DNA from: Erpobdella octoculata
Taxonomy: Eukaryota > Annelida > Clitellata > Hirudinida > Erpobdellidae
Length of the DNA stretch: 64,000 nt
Assembly: GCA_963978895.1 (NCBI GenBank)
Contig: OZ022240.1
Span: 16,206,717 to 16,270,716 of the forward strand
Reading direction: 5' to 3'
In this document: positions 42,435-53,902 of the stretch, one piece after another
Position numbering within the stretch: the stretch's first letter is position 1
Layout of the letters: every line of letters begins with the position of its first letter
Position numbers and translations under genes: made by a program
Notes under the pieces: generated by a model
The model's database searches: none
Seen by the model: only the letters and a program-made list of their open reading frames with translations
Told to the model about the DNA's origin: nothing

Positions 42435-43265
42435 ATGGCCAGTCACTTAGACGTCGATAAGTTGACAACGATGATGAGATTCATGAACATGGAACCTCGT
42501 GATCGTTTCGATGACGATTTTGTAAACAATTTGTGTGTCTTTCTCAAGGAATTTGATTTAGGTAAAGATAATAAATGTTGTTATCCTGAAGACTTTAACG
42601 AGGCCTTGTTGGACCTCGAAAAAACTCTACAGGAAACGCCGAACTCAGTTTCGACTAATCCATTGGAAACGATGAGCATCCAAGCGAAACCTTCGGAAGA
42701 AGTCGCTGTTAACGGCGAATATTTCGAAGCTAGTAGCCGAGAAAAACCTAAAGAAAATGAAAAAACACAATTTGGATTTGTTTCGAGATATAAAATTGAT
42801 CGAAGAAACAAACAAATGCGTCCGGCTAATTGCCTTGACGATATTGAAACAGTAGGTAGACGCTCACTTGGAAAGTATAAAATTGATCGAAGAGTCGATC
42901 GGGTTAATCATGCCGTTAGAAATCAGTCACGTAACGTTTACGATTACTCTGGGCTTCGTAGAGAACGGTTTGGCAAATACGGAAACTCGTGTCAAACGTC
43001 TTATGGTCATTGCGGATACGTGGAAATGAATTTTAGACGATACTGTGACACAACTATTGTTTACCACAACGTTCGTCCAAGTCGCTACTTTGGAAACGTT
43101 AAAATCGACCGCAGGCGAACGTCAGTCAAACATGAAGAATCAGCCGCAGACCTTGCCGACAACGAATACCGTCGTAGGCTGAACGTCTTACGATCAGACA
43201 GAAAAATAGAAATAAACGAGAAGCGTTATGCGATGTTCAATCGACAGCGCGACTTTTCCAACTAA
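42435..43265 (+). CDS. 276-aa array protein, copy 21
   Basis: Full length with D75N. Counterpart of copy 17. Confidence 0.79.
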   Translation: MASHLDVDKLTTMMRFMNMEPRDRFDDDFVNNLCVFLKEFDLGKDNKCCYPEDFNEALLDLEKTLQETPNSVSTNPLETMSIQAKPSEEVAVNGEYFEASSREKPKENEKTQFGFVSRYKIDRRNKQMRPANCLDDIETVGRRSLGKYKIDRRVDRVNHAVRNQSRNVYDYSGLRRERFGKYGNSCQTSYGHCGYVEMNFRRYCDTTIVYHNVRPSRYFGNVKIDRRRTSVKHEESAADLADNEYRRRLNVLRSDRKIEINEKRYAMFNRQRDFSN

Positions 43266-43452
43266 AATCCAATTAAAACTAGTACGACAGAAATCTGTCC
43301 TAATTTTGGAAAAAAAAACAAAACAAGAAACGGAGTTTCTGTGCTAAAAAACCGTACAAGTACAATAAAATGTGCATCAATTTTTCAAACAAACGGTTTT
43401 AAACAAAATGCAATAATTATTCAGCAACAAAGGAACATAATCCAACACAATA

Positions 43453-43915
43453 GAGGCGCTGGTGGCAGAGCGGTAGAGCGTTCGCCTGTCGATCGTCAGG
43501 TCGGCAGTTCGAGCCTCACCGGCGTCACCAGCGTAACTCCCTTAAGCAAGGTGTTCACTCGCATTGCTAAAGGGGTAAGCGCCTAAAAATTGTAGAGGCG
43601 CTGGTGGCAGAGCGGTAGAGCGTTCGTCTGTCGATCGTTAGGCCGGCAGTTCGAACCTCACCGGCGTCACCAGCGTAACTCCCTTAAGCAAGGAGTTCAC
43701 TCGCATTTCTGAAGGGGTAGGCGCCTAAAGAGGCGCTGGTGGCAGAGCGTTAGAGCGTTCGCCTGTCGATCGTTAGGTCGGCAGTTCGAACCTCACCGGC
43801 GTCACCAGCGTAACTCCCTTAAGCAAGGAGTTCACTCGCATTGCTAAAAAAGTTCTAACTCCGCCTTGCTTTTGCAAGCCAGTCCCAAGCCTGGAGAAAG
43901 GAGGAGGGGAAAGTT
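43453..43915 (+). repeat. tRNA-like/SINE-like block, unit 21
   Basis: CGCATTTCTG (43708). Confidence 0.6.
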
Positions 43916-44151
43916 AAAAAGATCAAATTAAGATCCACGACAGGAAGTACTTAGGTGTTTCCAACATACAGCCATTTTAGTCTTAAAACACCTGGTGTAA
44001 AGGACTATAAACTATTACAATAAAAATGACGCTTTCTCGCAAAACTTGTCTTGGAAAAGGCGTGTGCTAAATCTCAGTGAAAAAAAACAATAAAAATTCA
44101 AGACTTTCACCTGATTCGATGCTGCGATGTGACACGTTAACTACGTAATTA

Positions 44152-44287
44152 GGCTTAAGTGCGGTAGCGAGCTTCATTCCTATTGGCTTAAGTGCGGTAG
44201 CGAGCTTCAATCTAATTGGCTGTTGGTCTCGACGACCCGCTTTGTCTCGTCTATAAAAGGCCGAACGGACGTACATTGAGTTCATTT
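44152..44287 (+). promoter_or_regulatory. Pol II promoter, unit 22
   Basis: Standard elements and spacing. Confidence 0.7.
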
Positions 44288-44351
44288 CTCCTCAGCCTTC
44301 ATACGGTTCGGATCATTCTTAGCTGCTCTCTGATTAAAAATAATCGAAAAC

Positions 44352-45182
44352 ATGGCCAGTCACTTAGACGTCGATAAGTTGACAACGATGATGAGATTCA
44401 TGAACATGGAACCTCGTGATCGTTTCGATGACGATTTTGTAAACAATTTGTGTGTCTTTCTCAAGGAATTTGATTTAGGTAAAGATAATAAATGTTGTTA
44501 TCCTGAAGACTTTAACGAGGCCTTGTTGGACCTCGAAAAAACTCTACAGGAAACGCCGAACTCAGTTTCGACTGATCCATTGGAAACGATGAGCATCCAA
44601 GCGAAACCTTCGGAAGAAGTCGCTGTTAACGGCGAATATTTCGAAGCTAGTAGCCGAGAAAAACCTAAAGAAAATGAAAAAACACAATTTGGATTTGTTT
44701 CGAGATATAAAATTGATCGAAGAAACAAACAAATGCGTCCGGCTAATTGCCTTGACGATATTGAAACAGTAGGTAGACGCTCACTTGGAAAGTATAAAAT
44801 TGATCGAAGAGTCGATCGGGTTAATCATGCCGTTAGAAATCAGTCACGTAACGTTTACGATTACTCTGGGCTTCGTAGAGAACGGTTTGGCAAATACGGA
44901 AACTCGTGTCAAACGTCTTATGGTCATTGCGGATACGTGGAAATGAATTTTAGACGATACTGTGACACAACTATTGTTTACCACAACGTTCGTCCAAGTC
45001 GCTACTTTGGAAACGTTAAAATCGACCGCAGGCGAACGTCAGTCAAACATGAAGAATCAGCCGCAGACCTTGCCGACAACGAATACCGTCGTAGGCTGAA
45101 CGTCTTACGATCAGACAGAAAAATAGAAATAAACGAGAAGCGTTATGCGATGTTCAATCGACAGCGCGACTTTTCCAACTAA
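44352..45182 (+). CDS. 276-aa array protein, copy 22
   Basis: Reference protein; 15-bp 3' deletion. Counterpart of copy 18. Confidence 0.8.
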   Translation: MASHLDVDKLTTMMRFMNMEPRDRFDDDFVNNLCVFLKEFDLGKDNKCCYPEDFNEALLDLEKTLQETPNSVSTDPLETMSIQAKPSEEVAVNGEYFEASSREKPKENEKTQFGFVSRYKIDRRNKQMRPANCLDDIETVGRRSLGKYKIDRRVDRVNHAVRNQSRNVYDYSGLRRERFGKYGNSCQTSYGHCGYVEMNFRRYCDTTIVYHNVRPSRYFGNVKIDRRRTSVKHEESAADLADNEYRRRLNVLRSDRKIEINEKRYAMFNRQRDFSN

Positions 45183-45354
45183 AATCCAATTAAAACTAGT
45201 CCTAATTTTGGAAAAAAAAACAAAACAAGAAACGGAGTTTCTGTGCTAAAAAACCGTACAAGTACAATAAAATGTGCATCAATTTTTCAAACAAACGGTT
45301 TTAAACAAAATGCAATAATTATTCAGCAACAAAGGAACATAATCCAACACAATA

Positions 45355-45817
45355 GAGGCGCTGGTGGCAGAGCGGTAGAGCGTTCGCCTGTCGATCGTCA
45401 GGTCGGCAGTTCGAGCCTCACCGGCGTCACCAGCGTAACTCCCTTAAGCAAGGTGTTCACTCGCATTGCTAAAGGGGTAAGCGCCTAAAAATTGTAGAGG
45501 CGCTGGTGGCAGAGCGGTAGAGCGTTCGTCTGTCGATCGTTAGGCCGGCAGTTCGAACCTCACCGGCGTCACCAGCGTAACTCCCTTAAGCAAGGAGTTC
45601 ACTCGCATTGCTGAAGGGGTAGGCGCCTAAAGAGGCGCTGGTGGCAGAGCGTTAGAGCGTTCGCCTGTCGATCGTTAGGTCGGCAGTTCGAACCTCACCG
45701 GCGTCACCAGCGTAACTCCCTTAAGCAAGGAGTTCACTCGCATTGCTAAAAAAGTTCTAACTCCGCCTTGCTTTTGCAAGCCAGTCCCAAGCCTGGAGAA
45801 AGGAGGAGGGGAAAGTT
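45355..45817 (+). repeat. tRNA-like/SINE-like block, unit 22
   Basis: No variant noted. Confidence 0.6.
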
Positions 45818-46053
45818 AAAAAGATCAAATTAAGATCCACGACAGGAAGTACTTAGGTGTTTCCAACATACAGCCATTTTAGTCTTAAAACACCTGGTGT
45901 AAAGGACTATAAACTATTACAATAAAAATGACGCTTTCTCGCAAAACTTGTCTTGGAAAAGGCGTGTGCTAAATCTCAGTGAAAAAAAACAATAAAAATT
46001 CAAGACTTTCACCTGATTCGATGCTGCGATGTGACACGTTAACTACGTAATTA

Positions 46054-46189
46054 GGCTTAAGTGCGGTAGCGAGCTTCATTCCTATTGGCTTAAGTGCGGT
46101 AGCGAGCTTCAATCTAATTGGCTGTTGGTCTCGACGACCCGCTTTGTCTCGTCTATAAAAGGCCGAACGGACGTACATTGAGTTCATTT
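46054..46189 (+). promoter_or_regulatory. Pol II promoter, unit 23
   Basis: Standard elements and spacing. Confidence 0.7.
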
Positions 46190-46253
46190 CTCCTCAGCCT
46201 TCATACGGTTCGGATCATTCTTAGCTGCTCTCTGATTAAAAATAATCGAAAAC

Positions 46254-47084
46254 ATGGCCAGTCACTTAGACGTCGATAAGTTGACAACGATGATGAGATT
46301 CATGAACATGGAACCTCGTGATCGTTTCGATGACGATTTTGTAAACAATTTGTGTGTCTTTCTCAAGGAATTTGATTTAGGTAAAGATAATAAATGTTGT
46401 TATCCTGAAGACTTTAACGAGGCCTTGTTGGACCTCGAAAAAACTCTACAGGAAACGCCGAACTCAGTTTCGACTGATCCATTGGAAACGATGAGCATCC
46501 AAGCGAAACCTTCGGAAGAAGTCGCTGTTAACGGCGAATATTTCGAAGCTAGTAGCCGAGAAAAACCTAAAGAAAATGAAAAAACACAATTTGGATTTGT
46601 TTCGAGATATAAAATTGATCGAAGAAACAAACAAATGCGTCCGGCTAATTGCCTTGACGATATTGAAACAGTAGGTAGACGCTCACTTGGAAAGTATAAA
46701 ATTGATCGAAGAGTCGATCGGGTTAATCATGCCGTTAGAAATCAGTCACGTAACGTTTACGATTACTCTGGGCTTCGTAGAGAACGGTTTGGCAAATACG
46801 GAAACTCGTGTCAAACGTCTTATGGTCATTGCGGATACGTGGAAATGAATTTTAGACGATACTGTGACACAACTATTGTTTACCACAACGTTCGTCCAAG
46901 TCGCTACTTTGGAAACGTTAAAATCGACCGCAGGCGAACGTCAGTCAAACATGAAGAATCAGCCGCAGACCTTGCCGACAACGAATACCGTCGTAGGCTG
47001 AACGTCTTACGATCAGACAGAAAAATAGAAATAAACGAGAAGCGTTATGCGATGTTCAATCGACAGCGCGACTTTTCCAACTAA
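46254..47084 (+). CDS. 276-aa array protein, copy 23
   Basis: Reference protein; full 3' region. Counterpart of copy 19. Confidence 0.8.
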   Translation: MASHLDVDKLTTMMRFMNMEPRDRFDDDFVNNLCVFLKEFDLGKDNKCCYPEDFNEALLDLEKTLQETPNSVSTDPLETMSIQAKPSEEVAVNGEYFEASSREKPKENEKTQFGFVSRYKIDRRNKQMRPANCLDDIETVGRRSLGKYKIDRRVDRVNHAVRNQSRNVYDYSGLRRERFGKYGNSCQTSYGHCGYVEMNFRRYCDTTIVYHNVRPSRYFGNVKIDRRRTSVKHEESAADLADNEYRRRLNVLRSDRKIEINEKRYAMFNRQRDFSN

Positions 47085-47271
47085 AATCCAATTAAAACTA
47101 GTACGACAGAAATCTGTCCTAATTTTGGAAAAAAAAACAAAACAAGAAACGGAGTTTCTGTGCTAAAAAACCGTACAAGTACAATAAAATGTGCATCAAT
47201 TTTTCAAACAAACGGTTTTAAACAAAATGCAATAATTATTCAGCAACAAAGGAACATAATCCAACACAATA

Positions 47272-47734
47272 GAGGCGCTGGTGGCAGAGCGGTAGAGCGT
47301 TCGCCTGTCGATCGTCAGGTCGGCAGTTCGAGCCTCACCGGCGTCACCAGCGTAACTCCCTTAAGCAAGGTGTTCACTCGCATTGCTAAAGGGGTAAGCG
47401 CCTAAAAATTGTAGAGGCGCTGGTGGCAGAGCGGTAGAGCGTTCGTCTGTCGATCGTTAGGCCGGCAGTTCGAACCTCACCGGCGTCACCAGCGTAACTC
47501 CCTTAAGCAAGGAGTTCACTCGCATTGCTGAAGGGGTAGGCGCCTAAAGAGGCGCTGGTGGCAGAGCGTTAGAGCGTTCGCCTGTCGATCGTTAGGTCGG
47601 CAGTTCGAACCTCACCGGCGTCACCAGCGTAACTCCCTTAAGCAAGGAGTTCACTCGCATTGCTAAAAAAGTTCTAACTCCGCCTTGCTTTTGCAAGCCA
47701 GTCCCAAGCCTGGAGAAAGGAGGAGGGGAAAGTT
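47272..47734 (+). repeat. tRNA-like/SINE-like block, unit 23
   Basis: No variant noted. Confidence 0.6.
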
Positions 47735-47970
47735 AAAAAGATCAAATTAAGATCCACGACAGGAAGTACTTAGGTGTTTCCAACATACAGCCATTTTAGT
47801 CTTAAAACACCTGGTGTAAAGGACTATAAACTATTACAATAAAAATGACGCTTTCTCGCAAAACTTGTCTTGGAAAAGGCGTGTGCTAAATCTCAGTGAA
47901 AAAAAACAATAAAAATTCAAGACTTTCACCTGATTCGATGCTGCGATGTGACACGTTAACTACGTAATTA

Positions 47971-48106
47971 GGCTTAAGTGCGGTAGCGAGCTTCATTCCT
48001 ATTGGCTTAAGTGCGGTAGCGAGCTTCAATCTAATTGGCTGTTGGTCTCGACGACCCGCTTTGTCTCGTCTATAAAAGGCCGAACGGACGTACATTGAGT
48101 TCATTT
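47971..48106 (+). promoter_or_regulatory. Pol II promoter, unit 24
   Basis: Standard elements, but followed by the 10-bp leader insertion otherwise seen only in units 1-3. Confidence 0.7.
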
Positions 48107-48180
48107 CTCCTCAGCCTTCATACGGTTCGGATCATTCTTAGCTGCTCTCTGTATTGACTAGATTAAAAATAATCGAAAAC

Positions 48181-49011
48181 ATGGCCAGTCACTTAGACGT
48201 CGATAAGTTGACAACGATGATGAGATTCATGAACATGGAACCTCGTGATCGTTTCGATGACGATTTTGTAAACAATTTGTGTGTCTTTCTCAAGGAATTT
48301 GATTTAGGTAAAGATAATAAATGTTGTTATCCTGAAGACTTTAACGAGGCCTTGTTGGACCTCGAAAAAACTCTACAGGAAACGCCGAACTCAGTTTCGA
48401 CTGATCCATTGGAAACGATGAGCATCCAAGCGAAACCTTCGGAAGAAGTCGCTGTTAACGGCGAATATTTCGAAGCTAGTAGCCGAGAAAAACCTAAAGA
48501 AAATGAAAAAACACAATTTGGATTTGTTTCGAGATATAAAATTGATCGAAGAAACAAACAAATGCGTCCGGCTAATTGCCTTGACGATATTGAAACAGTA
48601 GGTAGACGCTCACTTGGAAAGTATAAAATTGATCGAAGAGTCGATCGGGTTAATCATGCCGTTAGAAATCAGTCACGTAACGTTTACGATTACTCTGGGC
48701 TTCGTAGAGAACGGTTTGGCAAATACGGAAACTCGTGTCAAACGTCTTATGGTCATTGCGGATACGTGGAAATGAATTTTAGACGATACTGTGACACAAC
48801 TATTGTTTACCACAACGTTCGTCCAAGTCGCTACTTTGGAAACGTTAAAATCGACCGCAGGCGAACGTCAGTCAAACATGAAGAATCAGCCGCAGACCTT
48901 GCCGACAACGAATACCGTCGTAGGCTGAACGTCTTACGATCAGACAGAAAAATAGAAATAAACGAGAAGCGTTATGCGATGTTCAATCGACAGCGCGACT
49001 TTTCCAACTAA
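48181..49011 (+). CDS. 276-aa array protein, copy 24
   Basis: Reference protein. The leader insertion creates an upstream in-frame TTG at 48154, which I do not use as the start. 15-bp 3' deletion present. Confidence 0.8.
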   Translation: MASHLDVDKLTTMMRFMNMEPRDRFDDDFVNNLCVFLKEFDLGKDNKCCYPEDFNEALLDLEKTLQETPNSVSTDPLETMSIQAKPSEEVAVNGEYFEASSREKPKENEKTQFGFVSRYKIDRRNKQMRPANCLDDIETVGRRSLGKYKIDRRVDRVNHAVRNQSRNVYDYSGLRRERFGKYGNSCQTSYGHCGYVEMNFRRYCDTTIVYHNVRPSRYFGNVKIDRRRTSVKHEESAADLADNEYRRRLNVLRSDRKIEINEKRYAMFNRQRDFSN

Positions 49012-49183
49012 AATCCAATTAAAACTAGTCCTAATTTTGGAAAAAAAAACAAAACAAGAAACGGAGTTTCTGTGCTAAAAAACCGTACAAGTACAATAAA
49101 ATGTGCATCAATTTTTCAAACAAACGGTTTTAAACAAAATGCAATAATTATTCAGCAACAAAGGAACATAATCCAACACAATA

Positions 49184-49646
49184 GAGGCGCTGGTGGCAGA
49201 GCGGTAGAGCGTTCGCCTGTCGATCGTCAGGTCGGCAGTTCGAGCCTCACCGGCGTCACCAGCGTAACTCCCTTAAGCAAGGTGTTCACTCGCATTGCTA
49301 AAGGGGTAAGCGCCTAAAAATTGTAGAGGCGCTGGTGGCAGAGCGGTAGAGCGTTCGTCTGTCGATCGTTAGGCCGGCAGTTCGAACCTCACCGGCGTCA
49401 CCAGCGTAACTCCCTTAAGCAAGGAGTTCACTCGCATTGCTGAAGGGGTAGGCGCCTAAAGAGGCGCTGGTGGCAGAGCGTTAGAGCGTTCGCCTGTCGA
49501 TCGTTAGGTCGGCAGTTCGAACCTCACCGGCGTCACCAGCGTAACTCCCTTAAGCAAGGAGTTCACTCGCATTGCTAAAAAAGTTCTAACTCCGCCTTGC
49601 TTTTGCAAGCCAGTCCCAAGCCTGGAGAAAGGAGGAGGGGAAAGTT
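49184..49646 (+). repeat. tRNA-like/SINE-like block, unit 24
   Basis: No variant noted. Confidence 0.6.
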
Positions 49647-49882
49647 AAAAAGATCAAATTAAGATCCACGACAGGAAGTACTTAGGTGTTTCCAACATAC
49701 AGCCATTTTAGTCTTAAAACACCTGGTGTAAAGGACTATAAACTATTACAATAAAAATGACGCTTTCTCGCAAAACTTGTCTTGGAAAAGGCGTGTGCTA
49801 AATCTCAGTGAAAAAAAACAATAAAAATTCAAGACTTTCACCTGATTCGATGCTGCGATGTGACACGTTAACTACGTAATTA

Positions 49883-50018
49883 GGCTTAAGTGCGGTAGCG
49901 AGCTTCATTCCTATTGGCTTAAGTGCGGTAGCGAGCTTCAATCTAATTGGCTGTGGGTCTCGACGACCCGCTTTGTCTCGTCTATAAAAGGCCGAACGGA
50001 CGTACATTGAGTTCATTT
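49883..50018 (+). promoter_or_regulatory. Pol II promoter, unit 25
   Basis: Private T to G gives GGGTCTCGACGACCC between the ATTGG repeats and TATA, lengthening a small inverted repeat from 4 to 5 bp per arm. Confidence 0.7.
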
Positions 50019-50082
50019 CTCCTCAGCCTTCATACGGTTCGGATCATTCTTAGCTGCTCTCTGATTAAAAATAATCGAAAAC

Positions 50083-50913
50083 ATGGCCAGTCACTTAGAC
50101 GTCGATAAGTTGACAACGATGATGAGATTCATGAACATGGAACCTCGTGATCGTTTCGATGACGATTTTGTAAACAATTTGTGTGTCTTTCTCAAGGAAT
50201 TTGATTTAGGTAAAGATAATAAATGTTGTTATCCTGAAGACTTTAACGAGGCCTTGTTGGACCTCGAAAAAACTCTACAGGAAACGCCGAACTCAGTTTC
50301 GACTGATCCATTGGAAACGATGAGCATCCAAGCGAAACCTTCGGAAGAAGTCGCTGTTAACGGCGAATATTTCGAAGCTAGTAGCCGAGAAAAACCTAAA
50401 GAAAATGAAAAAACACAATTTGGATTTGTTTCGAGATATAAAATTGATCGAAGAAACAAACAAATGCGTCCGGCTAATTGCCTTGACGATATTGAAACAG
50501 TAGGTAGACGCTCACTTGGAAAGTATAAAATTGATCGAAGAGTCGATCGGGTTAATCATGCCGTTAGAAATCAGTCACGTAACGTTTACGATTACTCTGG
50601 GCTTCGTAGAGAACGGTTTGGCAAATACGGAAACTCGTGTCAAACGTCTTATGGTCATTGCGGATACGTGGAAATGAATTTTAGACGATACTGTGACACA
50701 ACTATTGTTTACCACAACGTTCGTCCAAGTCGCTACTTTGGAAACGTTAAAATCGACCGCAGGCGAACGTCAGTCAAACATGAAGAATCAGCCGCAGACC
50801 TTGCCGACAACGAATACCGTCGTAGGCTGAACGTCTTACGATCAGACAGAAAAATAGAAATAAACGAGAAGCGTTATGCGATGTTCAATCGACAGCGCGA
50901 CTTTTCCAACTAA
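50083..50913 (+). CDS. 276-aa array protein, copy 25
   Basis: Reference protein; 15-bp 3' deletion present. Confidence 0.8.
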   Translation: MASHLDVDKLTTMMRFMNMEPRDRFDDDFVNNLCVFLKEFDLGKDNKCCYPEDFNEALLDLEKTLQETPNSVSTDPLETMSIQAKPSEEVAVNGEYFEASSREKPKENEKTQFGFVSRYKIDRRNKQMRPANCLDDIETVGRRSLGKYKIDRRVDRVNHAVRNQSRNVYDYSGLRRERFGKYGNSCQTSYGHCGYVEMNFRRYCDTTIVYHNVRPSRYFGNVKIDRRRTSVKHEESAADLADNEYRRRLNVLRSDRKIEINEKRYAMFNRQRDFSN

Positions 50914-51085
50914 AATCCAATTAAAACTAGTCCTAATTTTGGAAAAAAAAACAAAACAAGAAACGGAGTTTCTGTGCTAAAAAACCGTACAAGTACAATA
51001 AAATGTGCATCAATTTTTCAAACAAACGGTTTTAAACAAAATGCAATAATTATTCAGCAACAAAGGAACATAATCCAACACAATA

Positions 51086-51548
51086 GAGGCGCTGGTGGCA
51101 GAGCGGTAGAGCGTTCGCCTGTCGATCGTCAGGTCGGCAGTTCGAGCCTCACCGGCGTCACCAGCGTAACTCCCTTAAGCAAGGTGTTCACTCGCATTGC
51201 TAAAGGGGTAAGCGCCTAAAAATTGTAGAGGCGCTGGTGGCAGAGCGGTAGAGCGTTCGTCTGTCGATCGTTAGGCCGGCAGTTCGAACCTCACCGGCGT
51301 CACCAGCGTAACTCCCTTAAGCAAGGAGTTCACTCGCATTGCTGAAGGGGTAGGCGCCTAAAGAGGCGCTGGTGGCAGAGCGTTAGAGCGTTCGCCTGTC
51401 GATCGTTAGGTCGGCAGTTCGAACCTCACCGGCGTCACCAGCGTAACTCCCTTAAGCAAGGAGTTCACTCGCATTGCTAAAAAAGTTCTAACTCCGCCTT
51501 GCTTTTGCAAGCCAGTCCCAAGCCTGGAGAAAGGAGGAGGGGAAAGTT
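51086..51548 (+). repeat. tRNA-like/SINE-like block, unit 25
   Basis: No variant noted. Confidence 0.6.
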
Positions 51549-51784
51549 AAAAAGATCAAATTAAGATCCACGACAGGAAGTACTTAGGTGTTTCCAACAT
51601 ACAGCCATTTTAGTCTTAAAACACCTGGTGTAAAGGACTATAAACTATTACAATAAAAATGACGCTTTCTCGCAAAACTTGTCTTGGAAAAGGCGTGTGC
51701 TAAATCTCAGTGAAAAAAAACAATAAAAATTCAAGACTTTCACCTGATTCGATGCTGCGATGTGACACGTTAACTACGTAATTA

Positions 51785-51920
51785 GGCTTAAGTGCGGTAG
51801 CGAGCTTCATTCCTATTGGCTTAAGTGCGGTAGCGAGCTTCAATCTAATTGGCTGTTGGTCTCGACGACCCGCTTTGTCTCGTCTATAAAAGGCCGAACG
51901 GACGTACATTGAGTTCATTT
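51785..51920 (+). promoter_or_regulatory. Pol II promoter, unit 26
   Basis: Standard elements and spacing. Confidence 0.7.
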
Positions 51921-51984
51921 CTCCTCAGCCTTCATACGGTTCGGATCATTCTTAGCTGCTCTCTGATTAAAAATAATCGAAAAC

Positions 51985-52815
51985 ATGGCCAGTCACTTAG
52001 ACGTCGATAAGTTGACAACGATGATGAGATTCATGAACATGGAACCTCGTGATCGTTTCGATGACGATTTTGTAAACAATTTGTGTGTCTTTCTCAAGGA
52101 ATTTGATTTAGGTAAAGATAATAAATGTTGTTATCCTGAAGACTTTAACGAGGCCTTGTTGGACCTCGAAAAAACTCTACAGGAAACGCCGAACTCAGTT
52201 TCGACTGATCCATTGGAAACGATGAGCATCCAAGCGAAACCTTCGGAAGAAGTCGCTGTTAACGGCGAATATTTCGAAGCTAGTAGCCGAGAAAAACCTA
52301 AAGAAAATGAAAAAACACAATTTGGATTTGTTTCGAGATATAAAATTGATCGAAGAAACAAACAAATGCGTCCGGCTAATTGCCTTGACGATATTGAAAC
52401 AGTAGGTAGACGCTCACTTGGAAAGTATAAAATTGATCGAAGAGTCGATCGGGTTAATCATGCCGTTAGAAATCAGTCACGTAACGTTTACGATTACTCT
52501 GGGCTTCGTAGAGAACGGTTTGGCAAATACGGAAACTCGTGTCAAACGTCTTATGGTCATTGCGGATACGTGGAAATGAATTTTAGACGATACTGTGACA
52601 CAACTATTGTTTACCACAACGTTCGTCCAAGTCGCTACTTTGGAAACGTTAAAATCGACCGCAGGCGAACGTCAGTCAAACATGAAGAATCAGCCGCAGA
52701 CCTTGCCGACAACGAATACCGTCGTAGGCTGAACGTCTTACGATCAGACAGAAAAATAGAAATAAACGAGAAGCGTTATGCGATGTTCAATCGACAGCGC
52801 GACTTTTCCAACTAA
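51985..52815 (+). CDS. 276-aa array protein, copy 26
   Basis: Reference protein; full 3' region. Confidence 0.8.
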   Translation: MASHLDVDKLTTMMRFMNMEPRDRFDDDFVNNLCVFLKEFDLGKDNKCCYPEDFNEALLDLEKTLQETPNSVSTDPLETMSIQAKPSEEVAVNGEYFEASSREKPKENEKTQFGFVSRYKIDRRNKQMRPANCLDDIETVGRRSLGKYKIDRRVDRVNHAVRNQSRNVYDYSGLRRERFGKYGNSCQTSYGHCGYVEMNFRRYCDTTIVYHNVRPSRYFGNVKIDRRRTSVKHEESAADLADNEYRRRLNVLRSDRKIEINEKRYAMFNRQRDFSN

Positions 52816-53002
52816 AATCCAATTAAAACTAGTACGACAGAAATCTGTCCTAATTTTGGAAAAAAAAACAAAACAAGAAACGGAGTTTCTGTGCTAAAAA
52901 ACCGTACAAGTACAATAAAATGTGCATCAATTTTTCAAACAAACGGTTTTAAACAAAATGCAATAATTATTCAGCAACAAAGGAACATAATCCAACACAA
53001 TA

Positions 53003-53465
53003 GAGGCGCTGGTGGCAGAGCGGTAGAGCGTTCGCCTGTCGATCGTCAGGTCGGCAGTTCGAGCCTCACCGGCGTCACCAGCGTAACTCCCTTAAGCAAG
53101 GTGTTCACTCGCATTGCTAAAGGGGTAAGCGCCTAAAAATTGTAGAGGCGCTGGTGGCAGAGCGGTAGAGCGTTCGTCTGTCGATCGTTAGGCCGGCAGT
53201 TCGAACCTCACCGGCGTCACCAGCGTAACTCCCTTAAGCAAGGAGTTCACTCGCATTGCTGAAGGGGTAGGCGCCTAAAGAGGCGCTGGTGGCAGAGCGT
53301 TAGAGCGTTCGCCTGTCGATCGTTAGGTCGGCAGTTCGAACCTCACCGGCGTCACCAGCGTAACTCCCTTAAGCAAGGAGTTCACTCGCATTGCTAAAAA
53401 AGTTCTAACTCCGCCTTGCTTTTGCAAGCCAGTCCCAAGCCTGGAGAAAGGAGGAGGGGAAAGTT
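53003..53465 (+). repeat. tRNA-like/SINE-like block, unit 26
   Basis: No variant noted. Confidence 0.6.
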
Positions 53466-53702
53466 AAAAAGATCAAATTAAGATCCACGACAGGAAGTAC
53501 TTAGGTGTTTCCAACATACAGCCATTTTAGTCTTAAAACACCTGGTGTAAAGGACTATAAACTATTACAATAAAAATGACGCTTTCTCGCAAAACTTGTC
53601 TTGGAAAAGGCGTGTGCTAAATCTCAGTGAAAAAAAAACAATAAAAATTCAAGACTTTCACCTGATTCGATGCTGCGATGTGACACGTTAACTACGTAAT
53701 TA

Positions 53703-53838
53703 GGCTTAAGTGCGGTAGCGAGCTTCATTCCTATTGGCTTAAGTGCGGTAGCGAGCTTCAATCTAATTGGCTGTTGGTCTCGACGACCCGCTTTGTCTCG
53801 TCTATAAAAGGCCGAACGGACGTACATTGAGTTCATTT
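53703..53838 (+). promoter_or_regulatory. Pol II promoter, unit 27
   Basis: Standard elements. The upstream A-run is one base longer than usual. Confidence 0.7.
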
Positions 53839-53902
53839 CTCCTCAGCCTTCATACGGTTCGGATCATTCTTAGCTGCTCTCTGATTAAAAATAATCGAAA
53901 AC

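Larger units (their letters stand above)
40533..48170 (+). repeat. Higher-order repeat, second four-unit copy (units 20-23)
   Basis: Repeats the short/long/short/long order and the three private markers of 32895-40532 at an offset of 7,638 bp. The 10-bp leader insertion of unit 24 starts just before the nominal end, so the real boundary is probably upstream of about 48150. Confidence 0.86.
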
